Below are positions 8,628 through 16,987 of a stretch of DNA of 56,917 nucleotides, piece by piece. The stretch spans positions 1-56,917 of the forward strand of contig JAGMDF010000027.1 in assembly GCA_023128825.1 (NCBI GenBank). Reading direction: 5' to 3'. The position numbers and the translations under genes were made by a program. This DNA comes from Caldifarciminota bacterium. Lineage in GTDB: Bacteria > Hydrothermota > Tepidihabitantia > B3-TA06. The first letter of the stretch is position 1; each line of letters starts with the position of its first letter. The notes below the pieces were generated by a model. The model had not been told where the DNA came from and did not search any database. It saw only the letters and a list, made by a program, of their open reading frames with translations.

Positions 8628-9572
8628 ATGCGCGACGTTGCCGGATTCGTTGAAGAGTCCATACAAAAACTGAAGGCCGAGATCAAGGGCACTGCTATAA
8701 TCGCGTGCTCGGGCGGGGTGGATTCCACCACCTCGGCGGTTCTGGTAGACAGGGCAATTGGTAAAAGATTGATAACCGTTTTCGTGGACACCGGCTACCT
8801 CAGAAAAGGCGAACCCGAACACGTACAAGCCCTGCTCAAAAATATGGGACTGAATCTGCATTTCGTGGACGCTTCAGCCGAGTTCTACAAGGCGCTGAGA
8901 GGTGTGACGGATCCGGAGCGCAAGCGCAAGATTATCGGCAACCTGTTCATCAAGATATTCGAGCGGGAAGCGGAAAAGATCAAGGCGGATACGTTGATCC
9001 AGGGAACCATCGCACCTGATTGGATCGAGTCCGGCGGCGATCTGCGGGATGTCATCAAATCCCACCACAACGTGGGCGGTCTGCCTGCGGATATGAAGAT
9101 CAAATTGGTGGAACCGCTGCGCGATCTGTACAAGGACGAGGTTCGCAAAGTGGCACGGTATTTAGGTCTTGCGATAGCGGAGAAGCAGCCTTTCCCAGGA
9201 CCAGGCCTTGCGGTAAGGATTTTAGGTGAGGCAACCCGTGAAAGAACAGCCATCCTAAGGGAAGCGTGCGCGATCGTAGAGGAAGAGATCGAGGCCGCAG
9301 CCTCACATGGCGAGTGCGAGCTCCCCTGGCAGTACTTTGCCGTGCTTCTGCCGGTAAAGAGCGTTGGGGTGAGGGGCGACGTTCGCGCCTACGGCGAGAC
9401 AATGGTTGTGAGAGCGGTAGAGAGCCTTGACGCCATGACCGCGTCAGCCTCACCTCTCCCCTACTCACTGCTTGAGCGCATCGGCATCCGCATCACCAAC
9501 ACCATACCCGAGGTGATTCGGGTGGTGTACGACATAACCCATAAACCACCGGCAACCATCGAGTGGGAGTGA
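8628..9572 (+). CDS. guaAB: GMP synthase subunit B (ATP pyrophosphatase, archaeal-type split enzyme)
   Basis: 314 aa. PP-loop SGGVDS at 28-33 in an N-type ATP-pyrophosphatase domain, then the GMP synthase dimerisation region (PFPGPGLAVRILGE, about 188-200; C-terminal ITHKPPATIEWE). It adenylylates XMP and aminates it to GMP using ammonia from the glutaminase subunit encoded next. In most bacteria both parts form one protein of about 520 aa with the glutaminase first; here they are separate and in reverse order, the arrangement known from archaea. Likely the first gene of a two-gene operon. Confidence 0.93.
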   Translation: MRDVAGFVEESIQKLKAEIKGTAIIACSGGVDSTTSAVLVDRAIGKRLITVFVDTGYLRKGEPEHVQALLKNMGLNLHFVDASAEFYKALRGVTDPERKRKIIGNLFIKIFEREAEKIKADTLIQGTIAPDWIESGGDLRDVIKSHHNVGGLPADMKIKLVEPLRDLYKDEVRKVARYLGLAIAEKQPFPGPGLAVRILGEATRERTAILREACAIVEEEIEAAASHGECELPWQYFAVLLPVKSVGVRGDVRAYGETMVVRAVESLDAMTASASPLPYSLLERIGIRITNTIPEVIRVVYDITHKPPATIEWE

Positions 9573-9576
9573 AATA

Positions 9577-10155
9577 ATGGGTGTGAGGATAGACGTGGTG
9601 GATAACGGCGGGCAGTGGACACATAGGGAGTGGCGGATGCTCAGGGAACTGGAGGTGGAGACAAATATCATTCCAAATACCACGCCGGTTGAGAAGATCG
9701 AGGCGGATGGATTGATACTTTCAGGCGGCGCACCAAGGATAGGCTCGGAGATACCGAAGCTGGGCGTCACAGGGAACTATCTGGATAGATTAAATATACC
9801 GATCCTTGGCATCTGCGTTGGCCACCAGTTCATCGCTCTTCACTTCGGCGGCAAGGCAGGACCGGCAAAGGTTCCTGAATACGGCAAGGCTGAATTGATC
9901 GTAACCGAGCCGGATGATCTCTTTAAAGACCTGCCCGAGCGCTTTACGATCTGGGAATCCCACAACGACGAGATCAAAGAACTGCCGGACATCTTCATAC
10001 CACTTGCGCATTCAAAGGACTGCCGGTTCGAGGCTATAAAGCATAAGAGCCGACCGCTTTACGGAGTGCAGTTCCACCCCGAGGTGGAGCATACCGAGCA
10101 CCACTACGAGATATTTGCCAACTTTATTGAGGTAGTAAAACAGGCTATGGCCTGA
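9577..10155 (+). CDS. guaAA: GMP synthase subunit A (glutamine amidotransferase)
   Basis: 192 aa. Class I glutamine amidotransferase: nucleophile Cys80 in LGICVGHQF, and the His-Glu pair in YGVQFHPEVEHTE near 165-170. It hydrolyses glutamine and passes ammonia to the synthetase subunit encoded 4 nt upstream. An in-line GGGAGTG sequence, overlapping the end of guaAB, serves as ribosome site. Length matches stand-alone archaeal GuaAA. It ends 3 nt before the convergent Nudix gene. Confidence 0.93.
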   Translation: MGVRIDVVDNGGQWTHREWRMLRELEVETNIIPNTTPVEKIEADGLILSGGAPRIGSEIPKLGVTGNYLDRLNIPILGICVGHQFIALHFGGKAGPAKVPEYGKAELIVTEPDDLFKDLPERFTIWESHNDEIKELPDIFIPLAHSKDCRFEAIKHKSRPLYGVQFHPEVEHTEHHYEIFANFIEVVKQAMA

Positions 10156-10158
10156 TTC

Positions 10159-10599
10159 CTATTCAATCGTAGAACCCCATTCACTATCCGGTTTGCCAGA
10201 CAACCATCGAGGCAGCAATACAATTATGGCTGATGGCTCCAGCCTCACCGCCCCCAGGTCGTTCACCGGCTGCCAGAAGAACTCAAGATGGGGTTCATTG
10301 GATCGAGGCGATTTGGAAGGATCGAGTTCTTCACACTCTACCTTAAAGATAAGGTTGACTTCATGATTTAAGCCGTTTTCGTCCTCCCATGAATGCTCAA
10401 CAACACCAAGGAAATCCTTAACTTCAACATCTGTACCGATTTCTTCTCTGATCTCACGGACAAGTGCCGCTCGTGCCGGTTCGCCGAAGCGGATGTGCCC
10501 CCCAGGAAGGAAGGCGTTACAGGTTCCCTTGCGACGATTAAGCAGTACCCGTCCCCCGCGGGCAACCACACCCCTTACAACTATCTCAATTGTCTTCAT
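10159..10599 (-). CDS. Nudix hydrolase
   Basis: 146 aa. A complete Nudix box is present: G-x5-E-x7-REIxEEIG, visible as GHIRFGEP followed by REIREEIGTD. The family hydrolyses nucleoside diphosphates linked to another moiety; the substrate cannot be told from sequence. It is the last gene of the operon with two methyltransferases, 13 nt after the second. Confidence 0.88.
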   Translation of the reverse strand: MKTIEIVVRGVVARGGRVLLNRRKGTCNAFLPGGHIRFGEPARAALVREIREEIGTDVEVKDFLGVVEHSWEDENGLNHEVNLIFKVECEELDPSKSPRSNEPHLEFFWQPVNDLGAVRLEPSAIIVLLPRWLSGKPDSEWGSTIE

Positions 10600-10612
10600 C
10601 TATCGATTATCT

Positions 10613-11434
10613 CTATCCGTAAGATTCTTTCAAACGTTGCGAGGTTAGTCTTGCTTTGACCGGGGACGGTTCGACCGCCGGCTGGGGAAGAAGAAGGTAT
10701 TCCTGATCGCCGAAATGGATACCTCCCCCGATTGTTGTTTCATAAGCGCGCAGGATCGCATGGTGAGGATGAGTCAGGTAATACTTGACCCATTGACGTA
10801 AGGGGGGTACCGGTATCTCGTTGTCATCGCTGGTGATTTCATTTTTCAGATGCCTTATATCCAGCTTATGGTTCTGGTAGAAATTCCTCCTGATCTCAAA
10901 ACCCGTCCTACGGAACAGCCGAAGTGCTGCAGGACGCGAGATGTCCCTCTTATGATGGGGCACTGCCCAATCCATTGTAACCACCGATGGAAAACATACC
11001 ACGCTGGCGCCCCCCGGTTTAAGAGCGCTGTGGATCCAGGACATGTAGGCATACGCGTCGGCTACGTGCTCCACCGTAGCCAGGCTAATCACGGCATCAA
11101 ACTTGCCCAGGTTCTTGAGGAACCCTGCATCGTCGGCGTTGCCAAGCATGAACGAGGTGCGCTCGTTTTTGTAGTTCTTGCGGGCGTAATTCACCGCCTC
11201 GGGATCCAAATCGACCCCCACTACCTCCCCCAGTTCCGAAAGTATCTCGGTACCGTATCCTGATCCACAGGCAATATCGACAACCCTAAGTTCTCTCCCC
11301 TGAAAGTAATGCCTCAGCCAATCCCTGGCAACCTTGTAGCGTGTGGTAAAAACTTTATACATGACCCCCTGGATATTCCCCACACCATTCGCATCCATCT
11401 CCTTGGGATATACCCGTTCGCTGATTCCTGACAT
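10613..11434 (-). CDS. Class I SAM-dependent methyltransferase (paralogue of next gene)
   Basis: 273 aa. SAM-binding motif I VVDIACGSGYGTEIL at about 51-65, acidic GVDLDPEAV, and SLATVEHV as motif III/IV. It is a tandem paralogue of the gene at 11471-12229: both share an N-terminal RVxPKEMD, the KRDISRxxASRLFR block and a C-terminal TIGGGI stretch. The substrate is unknown; a small molecule or glycan is likely for this type. This is the middle gene of a three-gene operon. Confidence 0.85.
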   Translation of the reverse strand: MSGISERVYPKEMDANGVGNIQGVMYKVFTTRYKVARDWLRHYFQGRELRVVDIACGSGYGTEILSELGEVVGVDLDPEAVNYARKNYKNERTSFMLGNADDAGFLKNLGKFDAVISLATVEHVADAYAYMSWIHSALKPGGASVVCFPSVVTMDWAVPHHKRDISRPAALRLFRRTGFEIRRNFYQNHKLDIRHLKNEITSDDNEIPVPPLRQWVKYYLTHPHHAILRAYETTIGGGIHFGDQEYLLLPQPAVEPSPVKARLTSQRLKESYG

Positions 11435-11470
11435 GGCACTCCTATCGGTTAAATCATCACCGTTGGTTTC

Positions 11471-12229
11471 TCAGCCAGCCCTGATCGGTTCCAGCAGGTA
11501 TTGCTGATGCGCGAGCAGAATTCCGCCGCCGATAGTAATCTGATAGAGCCGTAATGCTAAAAGGTAAGGGTTGCGGAAATAGATCCTGATCCATTGACTC
11601 AATTGTGGAGCAGGCATAGTTTTATTGTAATGAACTTCGAAAAGTACATCCCGCATATCCAAACGGTCGTCCTGCCTGAATCTTTTAATAATCTTAAATC
11701 CACAGTCGCGGAATAAACGACTGGCCTTGGAACGGGAGATATCCCGCTTGTGATGAGGCGATGCCCAATCCATTGTAAACGTCGAGGGGAAAGAAACAAC
11801 GAAGACACCTCCCGGTCGCAATGCTTTCTTTACCCATTCCAGGTATCGGTAGTGGTCCTCAAGATGTTCGATAGTTTCAAGACTGACCACCGCATCGAAA
11901 TCCCCCAGACTTTCAAGGAAGCGCTGGGCGTCCGCATTGCCGACCTTGAAGGATGTGCGTTCGTTGTGGTAGTGGCGTTCCGCATAGCCTATAGCATCCT
12001 CATCCATATCCACAGCAAGCACCTCACCCACCTCTGCCAGTATCTCCGAGCCGAACCCTGTTCCGCAGCCTATATCGAGAATGCTGGGCTGCCGCCCGTT
12101 GAATCGCTCGCCAAGCCAATCGCGAGCAACATGGTAACGCTGTAGGTGGTATTTCAACGAAAGGCGCTGCAACTCACTTGAGACGATATCCATCTCCTTG
12201 GGAACAACACGCTCGATGTTCCAGTCCAA
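11471..12229 (-). CDS. Class I SAM-dependent methyltransferase
   Basis: 252 aa. Motif I ILDIGCGTGFGSEIL at 50-64, AVDMDEDAI, and SLETIEHLEDHYRY. The HHKRDISRSKASRLFRDCGF segment and C-terminal TIGGGILLAHQQYLLEP closely match the downstream paralogue, so the pair arose by tandem duplication. It is the first gene of the operon, transcribed from the promoter at 12298-12325; a GGAG sequence lies about 9 nt before the ATG. Confidence 0.85.
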   Translation of the reverse strand: MDWNIERVVPKEMDIVSSELQRLSLKYHLQRYHVARDWLGERFNGRQPSILDIGCGTGFGSEILAEVGEVLAVDMDEDAIGYAERHYHNERTSFKVGNADAQRFLESLGDFDAVVSLETIEHLEDHYRYLEWVKKALRPGGVFVVSFPSTFTMDWASPHHKRDISRSKASRLFRDCGFKIIKRFRQDDRLDMRDVLFEVHYNKTMPAPQLSQWIRIYFRNPYLLALRLYQITIGGGILLAHQQYLLEPIRAG

Positions 12230-12297
12230 AATTCACTCCTAGCTAGAGGTTTTTAATGGCCCTCTGGCGCTAACGCCGTCTGTCCCCATCCCAAGAA

Positions 12298-12325
12298 AGT
12301 ATACTCTCAAATCTCAACATGTCAA
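12298..12325 (-). promoter_or_regulatory. Promoter of the methyltransferase-Nudix operon
   Basis: Minus strand: TTGACA, 16-bp spacer, TATACT. The transcript should start near 12291 and carry a leader of about 60 nt to the ATG at 12229. Confidence 0.8.
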
Positions 12326-12545
12326 GTAGATTCACTAAATGAACTATAAAGCCGGTTAACCTTTACGTCCGCTGTGCTTCGCAGGATGTCTGGTCTATTT
12401 TTATACTTACGGTCTGCAACCTTCGGCAGGTTCTCTTTTTGGAATATAAGCAGTTAACCCTACGTTCACTGGCTATTAGAGAACGTGTGTAAGGTACTCT
12501 AGTCGTTGATTCCTCTTTTCAATCGCATTGCGGGTGGACATTTCG
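12326..12545. other. Gene-free spacer
   Basis: With the promoter and leader next to it, this makes about 316 bases without a gene. It holds a few weak short hairpins (for example AACCT/AGGTT near 12419-12433) and no credible ORF, RNA gene or strong terminator. Confidence 0.4.
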
Positions 12546-13391
12546 TCACGGCATAAGCGGCAGCTCCGGGACAACACGCTTGCCCTTTGCCTCGGGCTTG
12601 CCCGGCGAGTTGTCGTAGACCTCGATAACGTAGTAGACGACGCCGATGAACTGTTTGTCAAAGGCCCCGTGGAAGTAGGAGTGGATAAGGTTGGCGTATT
12701 TAACCTGGAGCTTTTCTGTTTCCGTGAGCTTTGGGTCATCCGGATGCATAAGATGAGCAATCGCCTTGAACTCGTAGGATGGGATGTCAAGGAATACGAC
12801 CGCGCACGCAGGGTTCACCATCTGATTAAGGAAGGTGCCGGTTTCGAACTCGGGGGTTGAATAAAGTTCAAGGCTCACCTGCCTGGTGGGGTCGTAGAGC
12901 CTGGTTCCTTGCTCATAGAGTGAGTCCAACCGGTCGAGCTTTGCCGAAAACTCCTCGTCAATTGTTAATTCGAGAAGCTCGATGATCTCGGCCAGCTTTT
13001 CATCGTATGGAAGCCAGCCCATGCCCTTGACCGCGTTGTTGATGGCGAAGCGGGAGTCCGAGCGGGCGATTCCCGAGGTGGCAACCATTGCGTTGTGAGG
13101 ACCGGCAAGCTCGGGCGGTTCGTGTTTGCGGAAACGCTCCAGGGTAGCGGCGCGTTTACCAAAACTCCACTCCTGGAATCCCGAGGGCAACCGGCGTATC
13201 TCAAACTCCTGCCAGGAGCCGTCAATCTTGGCGCGGATTACACCTTCTGTGAGTCTGGAGCAATCTACACTCTCCTGGTGGAAGGTTGTGTTCTCCCAGA
13301 GGTTCACGTCAGCGTGCTCCAGGTTACGCTCCTCGGCGCCAAGAAGGGACACCACTGCGAGGGCCGCCAATGCGACCAGCCAATGTCTCAT
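12546..13391 (-). CDS. Exported protein of unknown function
   Basis: 281 aa; no family recognised. A signal peptide is clear (MRHWLVALAALAVVSLLGA, cleavage near 19-20). The rest is soluble-looking, with a Glu/Leu-rich helical stretch at about 130-165 and several Tyr near the end. A GGAGAGGAT ribosome site precedes the ATG. It lies 24 nt after lon in the same direction, so it may be the last gene of that long transcript. Confidence 0.6.
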   Translation of the reverse strand: MRHWLVALAALAVVSLLGAEERNLEHADVNLWENTTFHQESVDCSRLTEGVIRAKIDGSWQEFEIRRLPSGFQEWSFGKRAATLERFRKHEPPELAGPHNAMVATSGIARSDSRFAINNAVKGMGWLPYDEKLAEIIELLELTIDEEFSAKLDRLDSLYEQGTRLYDPTRQVSLELYSTPEFETGTFLNQMVNPACAVVFLDIPSYEFKAIAHLMHPDDPKLTETEKLQVKYANLIHSYFHGAFDKQFIGVVYYVIEVYDNSPGKPEAKGKRVVPELPLMP

Positions 13392-13415
13392 ATCCTCTCC
13401 TTTGGGTTGAATCGT

Positions 13416-15791
13416 TCACTTTTTCTTACTACGCGTCCTCTTACTGTCGGTTGCGAAAAGAATTCTCAACGCGTCGCGGATGGTTTTGACCTTGTGGAAG
13501 GTAAGGCCGGTGCGCACATGCTTTGGAATCTCAATCAGGTCCTTTTCATTCTCCGCCGGCAAAAGGACGGTGGTAATGCCTGCGCGCTTGGCACCCAAGA
13601 CCTTTTCCTTGATCCCGCCCACAGGAAGCACCCGTCCGGTAAGGGTAATCTCACCGGTCATTGCGATGGAGGGGTCTATGGTCTTTCCTGAGAGAAGGGA
13701 GTACAGGGCTGAGGTCAGCGCCAGGCCGGCGGAGGGACCGTCCTTGGGGATAGCTCCGGAGGGGATGTGGATGTGAAGATCGGTTTTAGACATATCAGGC
13801 ATCTCGAAGCTCAAATTCTTCGCTTGGCTGCGCAGGAAGGAGAGCGCGGCCTGGGCCGATTCCTTCATCACGTCACCAAGGGAACCGGTGAGTATCAATC
13901 CTTTGGAACCGAGCATCCTGGTGGCCTCGACGAAAAGGATCTCACCTCCAACAGGTGTCCAGGCCAGACCGGTGGCTACACCAACTGTCCCCTCGCGTGC
14001 GGCAAGCTCCGAATAGAACCTGGTCGGTCCAAGGTAACGGGAGATATTCTTCGCGTTAACCTTGACCTTGCGTTTCCTTCCCTCAGCATGACGTCGAGCG
14101 ACCTTTCGTACGACTGAACCTATCTCGCGTTCCAGGTTACGCACCCCAGCCTCACGCGTGTAGCTCTTGATGATCTCGAAGATCCCGTCTTCTGAAAACT
14201 CCACGGCCGAGGGTAAAAGACCCGCCTGTTCCAACTGACGAGGCACAAGATAGCGCCTGGCTATCTCAAACTTTTCTTCGTCGATGTAGCCTGGAAGCTC
14301 TATTATCTCCATACGGTCATGCAGGGCAGGGATGATGGTCTGGGTGATGTTTGCGGTTGCGATGAACATAACCTGGGAAAGATCAAAAGGTACCTCGATG
14401 TAGTGGTCGGAGAAGGAGAAGTTCTGTTCTGGATCGAGTACTTCAAGAAGTGCGGAGGAAGGATCGCCTCGGAAGTCCGCGCCCACCTTATCGATCTCAT
14501 CCAGCATAAAAACCGGGTTGTTGGAGCCTGCGGTTCGTAAGCTCTGTAAGATTCTTCCCGGCAACGCGCCAACATAGGTTCTTCGGTGGCCGCGGATCTC
14601 GGCCTCATCGCGAACACCACCAAGGGAAAGCCGCAGAAACTTGCGCCCAAGGGCGCGAGCGATTGAGCGGCCAAGCGAGGTCTTGCCCACCCCAGGAGGG
14701 CCGACAAAGCAGAGGATGGGACCCTTGGATGTGGGGTTTAGTTTTCTCACCGCAAGGTACTCCAGGATGCGCTCCTTGACTTTTTCAAGGTCATAGTGAT
14801 CCTCATCAAGGATGCGCTTGGCCCGTCGGATAGCAAGGTTATCCTTGATTCCCTCCTGCCAGGGGAGGTTCAGTAACCAATCGATATACGTGCGAACAAC
14901 AGAGTATTCGGCGGCAACAGGAGGCATCATCCGCAACCTATCAAGCTGTTTAAGGACCACTTCCTTTGTTTGCTCAGGCATCTTCTTCTCATCAATCCTG
15001 GCGCGCAGTTCCTCTATCTCAGCGGTGCGCTCGTCGGCCTCTCCAAGCTCCTCACGAATCGCCTTAAGCTGTTCACGCAGAAAATACTCGCGCTGCGATT
15101 TATCAACCTCTCCTTTAACCCTATCGTGAATCTTTGCGCCCAGCTCCAGGATACTCAGCTCCTTGGCAAGCAAGGTATCAAGCTGTTTGAGACGCTCCTT
15201 GGGGGAGATGGTATCCAAAAGCCTCTGTTTTTCAGGCACCTCGAAGTTCACGTAGGATGCAACGAAATCGGCAAGCCTGTCCGGATCGTGGATATTGAGA
15301 ACGACCGACATCAACTCTTCGGAAAGATAGGGAACCATAGAGACAAGCTTCTGAAACGAATTCACCACATTGCGCATGAGCGCCTCGGTCGCCGTATCCC
15401 GGCGCTCATCCCCCCTGATCAACTCAACCCTCGCGGTAAGGTAGGGATCATGCTGAACGTACTTCTCGACTCTCCCCCGCATCATTCCCTGAACAAAGAT
15501 ACGAAGCGTCTCGTCGGGATAGCGACGCATCTTGAGGATTAAGGAGACCACCCCCACGTCGTAGAGATCTCTAGGCTCAGGAACCTCAATCTCCGCATCA
15601 CGCTGGGTTACAATACAAACTATCTTGTGACTCGCGAGGGAATCGTCTACGAGCTTGATCAGTGCCGGATTTGAGATTGCAAGGCCGGTCGCAAGGTTGG
15701 GGAATATAACCCCCCCCTTGATGGGCAATATGGGAAGCACCTCAGGCAGGGGATGGGCATCGTCCATTCCCATAAATAATTCATTCTGCAT
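13416..15791 (-). CDS. lon: ATP-dependent protease Lon
   Basis: 791 aa, normal for bacterial LonA. N-terminal substrate-binding domain (LPILPIKGGVIFPN at 17-30), a helical region at about 200-310, AAA+ module with Walker A GPPGVGKTS near 364, and the S16 peptidase domain with catalytic Ser about 686 (PKDGPSAG) and Lys about 728 (GGIKEKVLGAKRAG). It degrades misfolded and regulatory proteins in the cytoplasm. The neighbouring hsp20 gene ends 9 nt upstream, so chaperone and protease are probably co-transcribed. Confidence 0.97.
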   Translation of the reverse strand: MQNELFMGMDDAHPLPEVLPILPIKGGVIFPNLATGLAISNPALIKLVDDSLASHKIVCIVTQRDAEIEVPEPRDLYDVGVVSLILKMRRYPDETLRIFVQGMMRGRVEKYVQHDPYLTARVELIRGDERRDTATEALMRNVVNSFQKLVSMVPYLSEELMSVVLNIHDPDRLADFVASYVNFEVPEKQRLLDTISPKERLKQLDTLLAKELSILELGAKIHDRVKGEVDKSQREYFLREQLKAIREELGEADERTAEIEELRARIDEKKMPEQTKEVVLKQLDRLRMMPPVAAEYSVVRTYIDWLLNLPWQEGIKDNLAIRRAKRILDEDHYDLEKVKERILEYLAVRKLNPTSKGPILCFVGPPGVGKTSLGRSIARALGRKFLRLSLGGVRDEAEIRGHRRTYVGALPGRILQSLRTAGSNNPVFMLDEIDKVGADFRGDPSSALLEVLDPEQNFSFSDHYIEVPFDLSQVMFIATANITQTIIPALHDRMEIIELPGYIDEEKFEIARRYLVPRQLEQAGLLPSAVEFSEDGIFEIIKSYTREAGVRNLEREIGSVVRKVARRHAEGRKRKVKVNAKNISRYLGPTRFYSELAAREGTVGVATGLAWTPVGGEILFVEATRMLGSKGLILTGSLGDVMKESAQAALSFLRSQAKNLSFEMPDMSKTDLHIHIPSGAIPKDGPSAGLALTSALYSLLSGKTIDPSIAMTGEITLTGRVLPVGGIKEKVLGAKRAGITTVLLPAENEKDLIEIPKHVRTGLTFHKVKTIRDALRILFATDSKRTRSKKK

Positions 15792-15800
15792 CAGCGCCTC

Positions 15801-16181
15801 CTACTTAACCGGGATCTCTATAACCTTGGGACGCCGTCTGGGGATACGTATGCGGAGCACTCCGTCGGAAAGATTCACCTTCACATCTCGAGGTTCAACC
15901 TCTACCGGCAGAGCTATGCGGCGTTCGAAGAACCCGTAAAACGCCTCAAGCTTGTAGAAGTGGGTTGCCTTGGCAAAAAACTCAGGCTCCGAGCGGCGGC
16001 CTCGAATCTCCACATGGTCTTCTTCAATCTTGACATCCAGTGCCTGGCGCGGTACCCCGGGCACCTCGGCCAAGAGACAAACCTCCTGGGGGGTAACCAG
16101 AAGATCAACCAGGGGATAGGCCTCATCCTCCCCTCCCATAGGACCCCCTTCAAACATGAAATAAAACCGGTCTCTTCTCAT
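15801..16181 (-). CDS. Small heat-shock protein (Hsp20/alpha-crystallin)
   Basis: 126 aa. The alpha-crystallin domain spans about 20-118: PGVPRQALDVKIEEDHVEIRG, then a YGFFERRIALP block and the typical LSDGVLRIRIPR strand. The C-terminal EIPV tail fits the I-x-I/V anchoring motif. It is an ATP-independent holdase, placed directly upstream of lon. No heat-shock operator was seen. Confidence 0.92.
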   Translation of the reverse strand: MRRDRFYFMFEGGPMGGEDEAYPLVDLLVTPQEVCLLAEVPGVPRQALDVKIEEDHVEIRGRRSEPEFFAKATHFYKLEAFYGFFERRIALPVEVEPRDVKVNLSDGVLRIRIPRRRPKVIEIPVK

Positions 16182-16195
16182 AACGCTTTCCTCAG

Positions 16196-16987
16196 TTAGA
16201 GTTTAACTGAAACCTTCTTGCCTGCCTTTATGCCGAGAAGCTGTGCGGCAGAACCTTCACGCGAGGCTATCTCGTAATAGCCCCAACTATTCAAGATCAA
16301 GCCGGGTTTGCCTTCCTCAAGCTCCGAGTAGGTACGCACGATCGCCACCCTATCCTTACCCAAATGCACGCAAGAGCTACCGCCAAGATGCTGGACCCGC
16401 AGATTGGTAACAAGGTTGCCGAAGTGATCTATGTATATGACCTCGGCCTGTAGTCCTTGCTTGAGCTTCCTGGGTTCGGGTATCTCGATCACTTCGGGAT
16501 CGGTGATCTGCGAAGTAAAGGAAGCGGAATCCAACCCGGCCAGAAGCTTTGCTGCAGCAAGTGCATAGATGTCTCGGCCGTGAAAGGTGCTGCTTGGTTG
16601 GGTTGCCCCGAGAGTGGTGGAATCGATCTCAAAAACGCTGCCATTGTTCTGCGCAGCGATCCTGCCCAGTACACCGTTGTCAGGGCCTGTAAAGAAATGC
16701 CCTGCGGCTTCCACATACAGATGTCGGCGAGATGATCCAACCCCTGGATCGACCACCATAACGTGGATGCTGCCTGCCGGAAAACTGGGAAAAGAATTCT
16801 CAAGGATCAACGCAGCCGCACGAAGGTTGAAAGGGGGAACCTGATGGGTTATGTCCACAAGCCTTGCGCCAGGGGCATGGGCAAGCACCACCCCTTTCAT
16901 GACACCCGCGTACCCATCTTCTAATCCGAAATCGGTAAGAAAGGTCACGATACCTGAATATGGGCTCTTTCTACTTCGCGTACTCAA
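16196..16987 (-). CDS. SAM hydrolase/hydroxide adenosyltransferase family protein (DUF62)
   Basis: 263 aa. N-terminal LTDFGLEDGYAGVMKGV and the VVDPGVGSSRR segment are hallmarks of this family, which cleaves S-adenosylmethionine with water to adenosine and methionine; the C-terminal barrel holds IDHFGNLVTN. Its start overlaps the rny stop by 17 nt, indicating coupling. Reaction assigned by family only. Confidence 0.88.
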   Translation of the reverse strand: MSTRSRKSPYSGIVTFLTDFGLEDGYAGVMKGVVLAHAPGARLVDITHQVPPFNLRAAALILENSFPSFPAGSIHVMVVDPGVGSSRRHLYVEAAGHFFTGPDNGVLGRIAAQNNGSVFEIDSTTLGATQPSSTFHGRDIYALAAAKLLAGLDSASFTSQITDPEVIEIPEPRKLKQGLQAEVIYIDHFGNLVTNLRVQHLGGSSCVHLGKDRVAIVRTYSELEEGKPGLILNSWGYYEIASREGSAAQLLGIKAGKKVSVKL

